Assembly (NCBI GenBank): GCA_036023115.1
Contig: JAYKKT010000076.1
Coordinates: forward strand, 4,340,001-4,404,000
Source of the DNA: Brasenia schreberi
Lineage: Eukaryota; Streptophyta; Magnoliopsida; Nymphaeales; Cabombaceae
DNA length: 64,000 nt
Direction: 5' to 3'
Positions 1 to 12,400 of this stretch are shown one piece after another. The notes beneath the pieces are model-generated. The model was not told where the DNA came from and ran no database searches. It saw only the letters and a program-made list of their open reading frames with translations. Position numbers and translations under genes: made by a program. The first letter of the stretch is position 1, and each line of letters starts with the position of its first letter.

Positions 1-763
1 GGTCCACCTTTGTTGTAGCCCACCATTAGTCAAGCTCTTCTTGGTTGCAGCCCACTAGCCCAAGTCGATTCACTTTGGTTGCAGCCCACCCCCTAGGTCA
101 AAGCCACAAGGTTGCAACCCACTCCCCTAGGTCAAAGCCCACAAGGTCAAGCCTACCTTTGTTGACTTTCACTCCCTCTCTCTCTTTCTTTGCCCAAGCT
201 CCAAATTTGCCAAACATGTGTTCACGTGAATCCCCTTGGCTTTATTTATAGGCCAAGGGTGGTTCTTTGGATTTGGGTTTGGATCCTAGGATCCAACCTA
301 ATCCAAACTTCAAATGGACCTGGATCTGGATTTTTTTGTCCAGATCCAATCCAAACTTTTCCTTTTTGAGTCCTTTAGTGCATGAAACGGGTGGTTTTTT
401 AGCGGGCCTTGGTTCCTTAATGATCGGATTTTAGGCTCGGTTTTTCCCAGTCCATTTGATCGGCCAATTTCTCACTTTCAGGACTTTTGATGTTTGGTTT
501 TGATTTGTCTGGTCCCGTCTCAGGCTTGTTTTGGATGAGGTCAATCTTGCATTTTCCAACAGACTTTTGATTTTTGTTTGACAGGCCTGGTGCTTGATCT
601 CTGACGGCTTCATCGGGGTCTTTGTTTCATTTTGTATTTTTGGAGCTGAATTCTACTTTTGAGGTGGACACCAATTTCGGTCCTCCATCTCGCTTTTATC
701 CAGATAGGCTGGGCCTCTCCTTCACTTTTTGACCTAATCTCGAGCTGAATTTTGGATCGGGTT
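1..763 (-). repeat. LTR G, left part: old Tat-type LTR split by element 1
   Basis: This stretch holds no gene. It resembles the inner part of the other LTRs here read on the minus strand: the 'GGTCCACCTTTGTTG' start is the reverse complement of a segment near 28440 in LTR D. It also has the GGATCCAAATCC-rich block and a minus-strand TATA-like CTATAAATAAA near 242-252. It stops at the GGGTT target duplication of element 1 (759-763) and resumes at 42270, where it ends in GGTGTTTACA at 42465, the usual LTR terminus. Its other end lies outside the window. Sequence is clearly diverged from LTRs A to F, so it is an older insertion. Confidence 0.75.
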
Positions 764-3700
764 TGTAGACGCGCGAAAATCCCCGCCTCTTCGCCTCTTT
801 CGTGGCTTGGAGTGGATCTTATCGTGCGTCTAAGGCCTAGATATACAAACAGGGCGTGCCAGCTAGCTTACTTAAGCTAGCGAAGATATATTAACACTGA
901 CTTCTAAACGTGGCGACTGTGAGCAAGTGAGCTCTTGTCGTCGCAGACCTTCTTGCACCGATGCGCAAGGGTCAGTCTGTACGCTTTTGCAAAAATCGAG
1001 TTTTTGGGGAGAAAGTCTACGAAACGGTTCGAGGTGTCTATTTCGGGTTTTTAAGATGCGATTGCATGTTTTAGATCACGTGGATTTGCACGTGCCTAAG
1101 TCTTTTCTTTTATCCCTTTTTGGGTCGCCTAGTTTGTGTGTTATGAACACTCCACTACATGGGCGAATTCGAGCGGGGGTTGCTTCGATGCAATATGCGT
1201 CCTACCTCGTGGTATGGCGTAGATGCAATGCAAACTCACGCTACTCCAAAGGGAAAACCCGAAATGTAAAGACAATACTGAAGGGAAATAACAGAAGGGA
1301 AATAACAGAAGGGAAATAACAGAAGGGAAATAACCGAAGGGAAATATGTATATATCTTATGTATATGAGCCCTTACTTGGGTCTTGTAAATAAGAGCGAA
1401 GGCTCAATGTGGGTGCGTGCTTGAATTGAAAGACTTACACACACGACATGAAATTAAACCCAAATATAAATTGCAGTATGGCCTTGACTAAGGTCTTGGG
1501 AGTAAGAGCGAAGGCTCAATGTGTGTGAGAGTGCTTGAATTGAAGTACTACACACACGACATAAATGAAACCCAAATATAACTGCAATAAGGCCTTTACT
1601 AAGGTCTTGGGAGTAAGAGCGAAGGCTCAATGTGTGTGAAAGTGCTTGAATTGAAACACTACTCACACGACAAGAAATGAAACCCAAATAGTATAGGTCG
1701 GCCCTTACTTGGGTCTTTCAAATAAGAGCGAAAGCTCAATGTGTGTGAGAGTGTTTAAATTGAAAGACTTACTCACACGACATGAAATGAAACCCAAATA
1801 GTATAGGTCGGCCCTTACTTGGGTCTTTCAAATAAGAGCGAAAGCTCAATGTGTGTGAGAGTGTTTTAATCGAAAGACAACGCACCCAACTTAAACAAAA
1901 CCCTTCGGAAATGAAATATATACGTACACTTATATATTAGGGGCTGATTAGGCCCGTGTGTGTTCAAAGTTGTGCACGACTAAGAGAGTGCACGTGTGTG
2001 GTTGTGCCAAGCCACGTTATTACAAGCGGGGGGAGACTAGGCTCCGTTATTACAACCCCGTATCAAATTGAATTTCAAGCAAGCGTATGACTAAAGACCG
2101 AGTTTAGACACTTACGAGTAGCTGGTCCGTAGAGGTCTTGCTTGAGCGTAGGCTTGGCTTTGGGCTGCAAACGGGAGCTCCGCGAAGGTATGTGCTCAAG
2201 GGTGCTGGCCGGCTGCAAATGGGGCGCGGATGGACGCCTCGAAGGGGGCCGGTGGCAAGTAGGTGGCGCCTCCACGTAGGGAGTTTAGAGTGGCTGACTA
2301 AGTGGGTCTTAGGGTCACTAGGGAAGTTAGGTACTTAGGGAAACTGGCCCTAAAAGGTGAGCTAGTGGGAAGGCCAAATAGGACACCTAGGGGGGGGTCG
2401 GCCGAATGGGAGATGGTGGCTAAGCAGTGGCCAGCCACTTGGGTTATCCTAGGTTCGGCTAGGTTTAGATGGTGGCGGCAAAGAGGTGGAGCTAAGGGGA
2501 AGATGGGTGGCTAAGAGTGGAGAGGTGGTAGAGAGTGGTTTTGAGGGAGTTAGGGGGACTTACCGAATGGGAAGGAGTGGCGGATGGAGTGGGAGAGTGG
2601 CGGGCAGGTAGCTGTCGGCTGGTGGAGTTGGGGGAAGGTGGTGACGTCCAGCTGGGGGGGCAGTGGTGGTGGACGGAAGAGGGAAGGTGGCGGAGCAGGT
2701 GGCGGCTGGTGGAGGAGCTGGAGCTGCTGGGAAGACGGGTGAGAGATGGGAGAAGGAGAGGGCCCGGCTGGGTGGTGGAGTGGTTCCCACTTGGAAAACC
2801 CGCCCACAATGAGGGGGGTTTAAATAGGGGATGGGTAGGTCGGTTAGGGCTGGGTTGTGGGTAGTGGTTAGGTGGTTTAGGTAGGGTAGTATGTAGATAA
2901 GGTGGGCTGGATGGGGTTGGGCCAGATATTTTAAAACTAGGTGTTTGGGAAAATCGTGGGCTAAGGGTGGTTTAGGGCTAGGTTAGGTGGTTGGGTTTTA
3001 GGGTGAGGTTTAGTGAGCTAGGTTAGGTGGTTTAGGCTAGGTTTAGGCTAGGATTAGGGAAATTAATCTAGGTTTAGGGAAGGATTAGGGGAGTGGGTTA
3101 GGTGATTAGGTTGGGATTAGGCCGGGATTAGGGAAGTGGGTTAGGTGATTAGGTTCAGATTAGGGGTGGATTAGGGGTTTAGGCTAGGTTTAGGCATTTT
3201 TGGCTAGGTTTAGGTGAAGGAGCTCCCTTAGCATGGCCCATAGACCTTGATCACCCCATGTTGGTGCAGCCCTAGGTTAGGTTTTAGCTAATTACAAGCT
3301 TAAACCCACTCAATTAGGCTAACCCACAAGATTAAACCCAAACTTGACACACAAGTCAAGCTTAATACAACACTCTTGATATTTTTCACCCCCACTCTCT
3401 CTCATGCCCAATATCCCACGTGAATTTCAAGTGGGCCCCACCTCCATTTATGAGAAGGTGATGTGGGCCATGGATATGGATATTGGATTGGATCTCTGGA
3501 TCCAAATCCAAATCCAAGTCCACATATGGGTTTGGGTTGGAATCTGGATATATATGGTCCAGATCCAATCCAAACTGAACTCTGACTCCTTCGAGCTGGG
3601 TTCGAAACGGACGATTCGTGCGGGGCCTGACAGCATCAGTACTCCGTCTGCGTTGGGTCTTCGCCAACATAGTCGTCCGCCTCCGTTTCTGCCTTCCGGA

Positions 3701-4053
3701 GATGACTTCAAATGCTATTTTGATAAGAACAGGGTCTTGGACGTTCGAGATCCTGGGGTGTGAATCAGATGCAAGAGTTGCTGCGCCGGGCTCGACAGGT
3801 GCTCCGGTTCCGGGCTCTTCTTGGCTCTCCTGGTCCTGTCTTGATCGGGCCAAGCCACTTCGGGGTTTCAAAACATGTCTTAAAAGGGTTTTCCAAAGCT
3901 ATATCATATGTTTTTGAAAGATAAAGTTTAAAACATATACACAGGGTTTGTTTGGAAGACTCCTGGGTTTCCAAACTCAAAAATGGCCCTTTGGGGCTGC
4001 TTGTATAAAACCAGATTCGTTTAAGAAATTCGTGGGATTTCGGGGTGTTTACA
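764..4053 (-). repeat. LTR A: 3' LTR of element 1
   Basis: It runs from TGTAGACGCGCG to GGGTGTTTACA on the plus strand, that is TGTAAACACCCC to CGCGTCTACA in element sense, 3290 bp. Inside are 14-bp repeats (GAAGGGAAATAACA, about 1279-1345), two copies of a 110-bp tandem unit starting at 1700 and 1810, a G-rich part with many TTAGG/TAGG motifs (2820-3210), and a GGATCCAAATCC dyad region (3480-3580). Open frames in the G-rich part are compositional and not genes. Confidence 0.93.
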
Positions 4054-4066
4054 GATGCCCCTCTTT
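4054..4066 (-). other. Polypurine tract of element 1
   Basis: In element sense it reads AAAGAGGGGCATC directly before the 3' LTR start TGTAAACACC. The same tract flanks the 3' LTRs of elements 2, 3 and 4, as expected for the plus-strand DNA primer. Confidence 0.85.
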
Positions 4067-5227
4067 GGCCTTGTCCAAATAGATTTGGATAAGGGCAAAG
4101 ATGACAAACACCCCTTTTAATGTCTCCCTAGATCTAGCCACGAAGAATATGGGATCGTCCCATTTTTAGCAAAAATCTCAATTTTACAAACTCTGGTAGG
4201 AGGAGATATCACGCCAAAGGGTTATACTATGGAATCTGGTCCTAAATGGGATCATGTTCATGCAAGTACCATGCGTGGAATGCAGATGACATGGGTGTGG
4301 TGCCAAGAGTGGCGACCTCCCAGAGACCAGGTGTGGTCGGACTCTAGAGACTTACAAGGCCTTCTGCTCCAAGTGAGCAAAAACCCTATGCTGTTCGATG
4401 TTCGGTTTTTAAAACTTATTTACAAAAGCTATTTACAAAAGGGACAACTGTCTTGAGTCTCGATCCTAAGGATCTCAAGCTCTTCGTGCTTGCCCCTGTT
4501 TGAGTCTTAACACTCGCTTATCTAGCGGAGGTTTTATAAGAAAACAAGCTTCATTTCAAATTCCTACGCCTTACTCGAAACGTCGAATTCTCAAACAAGA
4601 TGAAATTCAAGTAAGTAAATCCTATTTTTACTTTAGGATTCCTTGAAATGAACCATGCTTTAGCTTGGGATAAGCCAGGGATGGGAAAGAGATACCACGG
4701 TCCCTTCTGAAGCGTCCCGTGGTTTAAGGCATAGAAGGCGGAAAACTGCTCTTTTTGAGCTTTTTGGCCTCTTTTTCCTTTTTTTCATAGAGGGTCTCCC
4801 TTTGGGAGTATTTTTTCTTTAATCCCTCTTTTCATAAGAGAATCGATTTTTCTTTTTCAAATCTGGTTTCTTTCTTTTGGAAAGAGACTTTAAATGGGAA
4901 ATTCCCTTTTGATTTGGGCCTTTGTTTTCCTTTTGGAAGGAGAAGAGAAGAGGGGAGGACTTATCCCAAGCCTACACTCGATCCATTCCAGATCAGCCTA
5001 TTTAGAAATAGCACGTACTACTTGCAAGTATCTTGCTATGTTGAACTAGGCCCTTCTTTGTAAGATGAAGGATTTTGAAATGCAACCACGATTTTGAAAA
5101 CTCCACTCTTTCACAAGTGCGAATTCTCTCACTTAGGGTCACACGAGTTCGCCTTTGCACCTTATTTACACGTCTCAGGGCAGCTATCCCTCTCAAATTT
5201 TCGAAAAACTGGAATTTAATCCAGATC
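4067..5227 (-). other. 3' untranslated region of element 1
   Basis: About 1.16 kb between the pol stop and the PPT. No conserved protein is seen in either strand. It is closely matched in elements 2 and 4 and has a diverged counterpart in element 3. A hairpin lies at 4694-4723. Several pyrimidine-rich blocks (4740-4960) are purine-rich in element sense. Confidence 0.75.
4694..4723 (-). other. Conserved 3' UTR hairpin (element 1 copy)
   Basis: A perfect 7-bp inverted repeat, ACCACGG at 4694-4700 and CCGTGGT at 4717-4723, with a 16-nt loop. The loop has its own small CTTC-A-GAAG palindrome in element sense. The same structure is kept in all four elements. Confidence 0.6.
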
Positions 5228-8200
5228 CTACACATGATACTTCTTTAAGTATTGAATATTGATAGGATCTGCTAAATTCCTACCTTCTACATCGATCAAC
5301 CAATACGAATTGTTCGTAGTGGTTGCTCGTACAACATAGGGTCCATCCCAGTTGGGGCGCCACTTGCCTAGGGGGTGTGGGCCACGATGGTGGATGGTTC
5401 TCAAGACCAGATCTCCCACTTCAAAGTGGCGAGGTCTCATGTGTTTGCTATAATGTCGGGCTATCCTTTGCCGGTATGCACGAGCATGATCCATGGCAAG
5501 GAGTCGCCTCTCATCTAGCAAATCTAGCTCGGCCATCCTAGCATGCTGGAGCGTCTCTAGGGGGAGGTCGAGTGCAATGGATGTATGGAATGAATGCAGT
5601 TGGGTATGAATGGGAAGAATGGCGTTTGTGCCATAGACCAATTCGAATGGTGTGGCATTCGTGGGAGTCCGGATGGAAGTCCTATAAGCCCATAAGGCTT
5701 CATCCAGCTTCTCATGCCACCTCCTACCCTTCTCTAAGGTTTTCTCAATGATACCAATGAGAGTCTTGTTTGTGGCTTCGGCTTGGCCGTTGCCTTGAGG
5801 GTAGTAGGGCGAGGAGAAGTGGTGAGTTATGCCATACGTGTTGCACAACTTAACCATCCGCTCGTTCTTGAATGGGGTACCATTGTCAGACACAAGGTCT
5901 CGTGGAACCCCAAATCGAGCCAAAATATTCATCCGGATGAAAGCCACCACATGTTGCCCCATTACATTCGTTAGGGAAATGGCTTCCACCCACTTGGAGA
6001 AATACTCCGTGGCTGCTAAAATAAAACGATGCCCATTCGAGGCCTTTGGAAATATGGGGCCTACAATGTCAAACGCCCACATGGTAAATGGCCAGGGGCT
6101 GACCACAGAATGCAATGCAGATGAAGGGATATGAATGGCGTGCCCATGCACTTGACATGGATGACACTTTCTAACATGATCGTGACAATCCTTTTTCAGG
6201 GTGGACCAAAAATAACCCCCTCTAAGTATTTTCATCGCCATCATGTTGGCATTAACATGACCTCCACATTCTCCGTCGTGGAACTCGTGCATCACTATCC
6301 TAGCCTCCTCTAGGTCGATACACCTAAGCAGAATGCCGGTAAAACTCTTTTTGTATAAGACCCCACCCAGAATGGTGTATCGGGTCGAAATCTTACGAAT
6401 GAATGCCCTATCTTTGGATGTGGCATCCTCGGTGAATCCCCCATTTTCTAAAAATTGTTTTATGTCATAGAACCAGGGTTTTTCAATAGACTCTGGGTTG
6501 TTTTGGCAAATATCCAAGTCGTGTGTGGATGGATGGGGTGCATGCCATATTTCCAAAGATCTGGTCCCTGAAATGGGATCGACCTTCAGGGCTGAACCCA
6601 AGGAGGAGAGGGCATCGGCGATGCCATTGTCCTCTCTTCCCACGTGTGTGAGCTTACACGACTGGAAGGATTGGACCAATCGAGTGGCCAACTCGTGATA
6701 TGGAAGTAGTTTCTCATTACGTACTTGCCACAGTTTTAAAACCTGATTTATGACAAGGAGCGAATCTCCAAAGACCTCGATGCATGATGCCCCTAGAGTT
6801 TTCGAAATCCTTAAGCCTTGTATGAGTGCTTCATACTCAGCTATGTTGTTGGAACATTCGAAATCTAAGCGGACTGCTATGGGAATCTCGCCCTTTTCAG
6901 GGGAGATTAGGATGATCCCGGCACCAGCCCCTCGTTGGTTTCGTGCCCCGTCGAAGTGCATCTTCCACACTTGGTTTTCGAAAGAATTTGCCAAAATGTG
7001 GTTTTGAAAATGGTTTTGCAATATGCCTTCATCAGGCATTTCGACAAGAGTGGGATATGCGTCCTCCAAGGGGAAGTCAGCCACGTAATCTGCTAGGGCT
7101 TGCCCCTTAACGGAGATCTGGTGATGGTATTTCAGATCATACTCCATTAGAAGGAGTTGCCATTTGCCCAATCTACCAGTGAGAATGGGTTTTTCGAACA
7201 GGTGCTTTATTGGATCAAGCTTGGACACTATCCAGATCTCATGATCTAGGAAGTAGTGTCTGAATTTCTGGCAGGCCCAGACTAGGGCCAAGCACGTCTT
7301 CTCCATGGCTTGATAATTTCGTTCATAAGCCAAGAGAGTTTTCGAAATATAGTAGATGGCATACTCCTTATGGGTGTCGTCCTCGTATTGAGCCAACAGG
7401 GCTCCTAAAGCGTTTACATGCACGGAGATGTATAATAAAAGCGGTTTTCCTTGTTTTGGAGGATTCAAAACGGGGGGATTAACCAAGTATGCCTTTAGTC
7501 TCCCGAAGGACTTTTGGCATTCGTCATCCCATAAGAATTTCGTACCCTTCCTCAACAGTTTGTTGAAGGGTTCGCATCTAGTTGCCAGATTCGATATGAA
7601 TCGGCGCACAGATTGTAATCGACCTTGAAGGCTACGGACTTGGGTGAGATTGGAGGGTGGAGCCATGTCTATGATGGCTCGACACTTAGAGGGGTCGACT
7701 TCTATTCCCCTTTGGCTCACCATAAAGCCTAGAAGCTTTCCTGATTCTACCCCGAACACACATTTTTTGAGGGTTTAGTTTTACTTTGTAAAGCCTAAGC
7801 CTTTCGAAAATCTTTTGTAAACATTCGATATGGGTGCATCGGGTTTTGGATTTTGCCAAGAGATCATCTACATACACTTCTACAAGCTCGTGAATTTGAT
7901 CATGGAAGATCGTGTTCATGGCTCGTTGGTATGTTGCGCCGGCATTTTTCAAACCAAAGGGCATGACTGTATAGCAGTACGTGCCCCATGGGGTTGTGAA
8001 GGCGGTCTTACCCTGATCTCGTGGACTTAGTTTGATTTGATTATAGCCTGAATAGCCATCCATAAATGAAAACATTTCATGATTTGCAGTACTATCGACT
8101 ATCAAATCTATGTTTGGTAAAGGATAATTATCCTTTGGAGTGGCTTTATTCAGGTTTCTGAAATCGATGCATATTCGAATTTTCCCATTGGTTTTTCGAA

Positions 8201-8915
8201 CTACAACGATATTTGACAACCAATCAGAATACGCAATGGGTTTTATAAATCCGGCTTTTAGCAGATCTTCTAAACCCTCTTTGACTTGCGTGTGTACATT
8301 CGGGTGTATTTTCCTAAGCTTCTGCTTTATTGGTTTTACACCTACATCTAAGGGAAGACGATGCTCGACTATGCTGGGATCTATGCCCGGCATGTCTTCA
8401 TACGTCCATGCAAACACATCTAAATAGGTTCGTAGAAATGCAATGAATGCTAACTTTTCAGTTTCATGCAAGCATGCGCCTATTTTGATGGTTTTGGGAT
8501 TGGAATCATCCCCTAGGTTCACCTCTACGAAATCTCCTCCTACTGATTGGGAAGGTCTTTCAAAATCGAGAATTCCATGAAATTCTGGGAGCTCAGAAGT
8601 GGGATCTTCCTCAAGGGGATCCACTTCTGGGCTTTGATCATTCTCGTGGGCTTTAGACCCGAGGGAATTTGATGCGTGGTTTTCAAAATAACCTGGTTTT
8701 GTACTTGGATTTTCAAGTGATTTCGAAATTTTTGGTCTGGCTAGGCAGACAACGTTTCTTTCGAAATCCTTTTCTTTCGCCAAAGTCATACCAGGAGCGG
8801 CTATGTACAAAATCTTTTTGGTATTTTCCAAATTTTCGATTTTTTTGGGTTTTTGTAAAACAAGAACTTTAGGAACTATACAAAGCACACTTTTTTCGAG
8901 TTTTTGTTTTTCCAT
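5228..8915 (-). pseudogene. pol: pol of element 1 (RT, RNase H, second RNase H, integrase), one frameshift
   Basis: Reverse transcriptase, RNase H and integrase polyprotein, closely matching the intact pol of element 2. The first part (7686-8915) contains the RT fingers and palm with YVDD. The second part (5228-7759) contains the RNase H-like connection, the archaeal-type RNase H, the HHCC zinc finger, the DD35E integrase core and a GPY-type C-terminus ending LKKYHV. The frames are joined through a run of six T at about 7764-7769, where element 2 has five, so a single-base insertion breaks the gene just after LNPQK. No other stop was seen. Start taken at MEKQKLEK as in element 2. Whether the indel is real or a homopolymer read error cannot be told here. 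Confidence 0.9.
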
Positions 8916-9028
8916 TGTTTTTGGTTTTTCTTGTTTTTCGATTTTTTTGATTTTAAGTTTTTAAATGTTTTTGGTATTTTTAGAAAAAGGGATCTTCCGT
9001 CATACCTACAAAGGGAAAACACTATGGG
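8916..9028 (-). other. Spacer between gag-pro and pol of element 1
   Basis: Short non-coding spacer with stops in all sense frames between the gag-pro stop and the pol start. In element sense it has a pyrimidine run ending in TTTGTAG directly followed by GTATGACGGAAGATCCC. This resembles a splice acceptor and is conserved in related elements. Confidence 0.55.
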
Positions 9029-9442
9029 TTAGACTCGGAATAGGAGGTCTAGACCATAGGTCTCTTCTAAGACAGGCTCCGGGGCACCCTTGACCCAGGT
9101 GGTCATAGGGGGTGGTTCCGGCGGTATTTGGGGAGTATAGCCGATCCCATATCGGCTTGGGTTGGCCCTAGGAAGGATGGGCTCTAGGAGACCCTGGTTT
9201 TGTGCCCCTAGACTCTTGTAGGGCGTGTAGCCCATGTTCAATAACATGTTCCACGACCTTTTGTTTTTTGAAAAGATGGGATACAAGTCGTGGTCCTGGA
9301 ACATGCTATCGTCCATATTAGGCTCGTATGGCCTTTTGTCCAGGGGTTTTGGAAATAGGGAACGCTTGGGTTTTCCTAGGAGGATTAGAGTCGGGAGGGG
9401 GCCTGCTTTGGGCGGCCCCTTCACACATACAACCTTCCTAGG
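9029..9442 (-). pseudogene. gag-pro of element 1, C-terminal piece with G-patch-like domain
   Basis: C-terminal end of the gag-pro polyprotein, cut off from the rest by element 2 at 9443. It has the segment WNMLLNMGYTPYKSLGAQNQ, which fits a G-patch (MGY...GLG...Q.G), followed by a proline-rich PPEPPP stretch, WVKGAPEP and the stop after LDLLFRV. G-patches follow the protease in some retroviral and Ogre/Tat-like polyproteins, where they bind nucleic acid; that role is inferred here. The upstream continuation is at 26553-27631. The reading frame stays open through this piece. Confidence 0.8.
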
Positions 9443-12400
9443 TGTAGACGCGCGAAAATCCCCGCCTCTTTGCCTCTTTCGTGGCTTGGAGTGGATCTTT
9501 ATCGTGCGTCTAAGGCCTATGTATACAAACAGGGCGTGCCAGCTAGCTTACTTAAGCTAGCGAAGATATTTTTAACACTGACTTCTAAACGTGGCGACTG
9601 TGAGCAAGTGAGCTCTTGTCGTCGCAGACCTTCTTGCACCGATGCGCAAGGGTCAGTCTGTACGCTTTTGCAAAAATCGAGTTTTGGGGAGAAAGTCTAC
9701 GAAACGGTTCGAGGTGTTTATTTCGGGTCTTTAAGATGCGATTGCATGTTTTAGATCACGTGGATTTGCACGTGCCTAAGTCTTTTCTTCTATCCCTTTT
9801 TGGGTCGCCTAGTTTGTGTGTTATGAACACTCCACTACATGGGCGAATTCGAGCGGGGGTTGCTTCGATGCAATATGCGTCCTACCTCGTGGTATGGCGT
9901 AGATGCAATGCAAACTCACGCTACTCCAAAGGGAAAACCCGAAATGTAAAGACAATACTGAAGGGAAATAGCGGAAGGGAAATAACCGAAGGGAAATAAC
10001 CGAAGGGAAATGACCGAAGGGAAATATGTATATATCTTATGTATATGAGCCCTTACTCGGGTCTTGTAAATAAGAGCGAAGGCTCAATGTGGGTGCGTGC
10101 TTGAATTGAAAGACTTACACACACGACATGAAATTAAACCCAAATATAAATTGCAGTATGGCCTTGACTAAGGTCTTGGGAGTAAGAGCGAAGGCTCAAT
10201 GTGTGTGAGAGTGCTTGAATTGAAGTACTACACACACCACATAAATGAAACCCAAATATAACTGCAATAAGGCCTTTACTAAGGTCTTGGGAGTAAGAGC
10301 GAAGGCTCAATGTGTGTGAAAGTGCTTGAATTGAAAGACTTGCTCACACGACAGGAAATGAAACCCAAATAGTATAGGTCGGCCCTTACTTGGGTCTTTC
10401 AAATAAGAGCGAAAGCTCAATGTGTGTGAGAGTGTTTAAATTGAAAGACTTACTCACACGACATGAAATGAAACCCAAATAGTATAGGTCGGCCCTTACT
10501 TGGGTCTTTCAAATAAGAGCGAAAGCTCAATGTGTGTGAGAGTGTTTAAATTGAAAGACTTACTCACACGACATGAAATGAAACCCAAATAGTATAGGTC
10601 GGCCCTTACTTGGGTCTTTCAAATAAGAGCGAAAGCTCAATGTGTGTGAGAGTGTTTAAATTGAAAGACTTACTCACACGACATGAAATGAAACCCAAAT
10701 AGTATAGGTCGGCCCTTACTTGGGTCTTTCAAATAAGAGCGGAAGCTCAATGTGTGTGAGAGTGTTTAATCGAAAGACAACGCACCCAACTTAAACAAAA
10801 CCCTTCGGAAATGAAATATATACGTACACTTATATATTAGGGGCTGATTAGGCCCGTGTGTGTTCGAAATTGTGCACGACTAAGAGAGTGCACGTGTGTG
10901 GTTGTGCCAAGCCACGTTATTACAAGCGGGGGGAGACTATGCTCCGTTATTACAACCCCGTATCAAATTGAATTTCAAGCAAGTGTATGATTAAAGACCG
11001 AGTTTAGAAACTTACAAGTAGCTGGTCCGTAGAGGTCTTGCTTGAGCGTGGCCTTGGCTTTGGGCTGCAAACGGGAGCTCCGCGAAGGTATGTGACCAAG
11101 AGTGCTGTCCGGCTGCAAATGGGCGCGGGATGGACGCCTCGAAGGGGGCCGGTGGTAAGTAGGCGGCGCCTCCAAGTAGGGAGTTTAGAGTGGCTGACTA
11201 AGTGGGTCTTAGGGTCACTAGGGAAGTTAGGTACTAAGGGAAAACTGGCCCTAAAAGGTGAGTTAGTGGGAAGGCCAAATAGGGCACCTAGGGGGGGTCG
11301 GCCGAATGGGAGATGGTGGCTAAGCGGTGGCCAGCCACTTGGGTTATCCTAGGTTCGGCTAGGCTTAGATGGTGGCGGCAAAGAGGTTGAGCTAAGGGGA
11401 AGATGGGTGGCTAAGAGTGGAGGGGTGGTAGAGAGTGGCTTTGAGGGAGTTAGGGGGACTTACCGAATGGGGAGGAGTGGCGGATGGAGTGGGAGAGTGG
11501 CGGGCAGGTGGCTGTCGGCCGGTGGAGTTGGGGGAAAGGTGGTGACGTCCAGCTGGGGGGGCAGTGATGGTGACGTGGGAGAGGGAAGGTGGCGGAGCAG
11601 GTGGCGGCTGGTGGAGGAGCTGGAGCTGCTGGGAAGACGGATGAGAGATGGGAGAAGGAGAGGGCCCGGCTGGGTGGTGGAGTGGTTCCCACTTGGAAAA
11701 CCCGCCCACAATGAGGGGGGTTTAAATAGGGGATGGGTAGGTCGGTTAGGGCTGGGTTGTGGGTAGTGGTTAGGTGGTTTAGGTAGGGTAGTATGTAGAT
11801 AAGGTGGGCTGGATGGGGTTGGGCCAGATATTTTAAAACTAGGGGTTTGGGAAAATCGTGGGCTAAGGGTGGTTTAGGGGTTTAGGGCTAGGTTAGGTGG
11901 TTGGGTTTTAGGGTGAGGTTTAGTGAGCTAGGTTAGGTGGTTTAGGCTAGGTTTAGGCTAGGATTAGGGAAATTAATCTAGGTTTAGGGAAGGATTAGGG
12001 GAGTGGGTTAGGTGATTAGGTTGGGATTAGGCCGGGATTAGGGAAGTGGGTTAGGTGGTTAGGTTCAGATTAGGGGTGGATTAGGGGTTTAGGCTAGGTT
12101 TAGGCATTTTTGGCTAGGTTTAGGTGAAGGAGCTCCCTTAGCATGACCCATAGACCTTGATCACCCCATGTTGGTGCAGCCCTAGGTTAGGTTTTAGCTA
12201 ATTACAAGCTTAAACCCACTCAATTAGGCTAAACCACAAGATTAAACCCAAACTTGACACACAAGTCAAGCTTAATACAACACTCTTGATATTTATCACC
12301 CCCACTCTCTCTCATGCCCAATATCCCATGTGAATTTCAAGTGGGCCCCACCTCCATTTATGAGAAGGTGATGTGGGCCATGGATATGGATATTGGATTG

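Noticed and set aside
927..1319. 130-codon frame at the start of each LTR
   Set aside because: Lies antisense to element transcription in LTRs A, B, C, F and I, with no domain. Its conservation follows from LTR identity.
1330..1890. Possible CRISPR-like array because of regularly spaced repeats
   Set aside because: The units are direct tandem repeats without unique spacers, inside a plant LTR.
2492..2864. Overlapping open frames in the G-rich LTR parts (repeated near 11390-11770, 22900-23270, 25005-25320, 40708-41025)
   Set aside because: They are proline/serine- or glycine-rich translations of low-complexity DNA, overlap in many frames, recur in every LTR copy and match no family I recognise.
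5323..8872. Plus-strand frames across pol of element 1 (and the same in elements 2 and 4)
   Set aside because: Shadows of the minus-strand pol gene.
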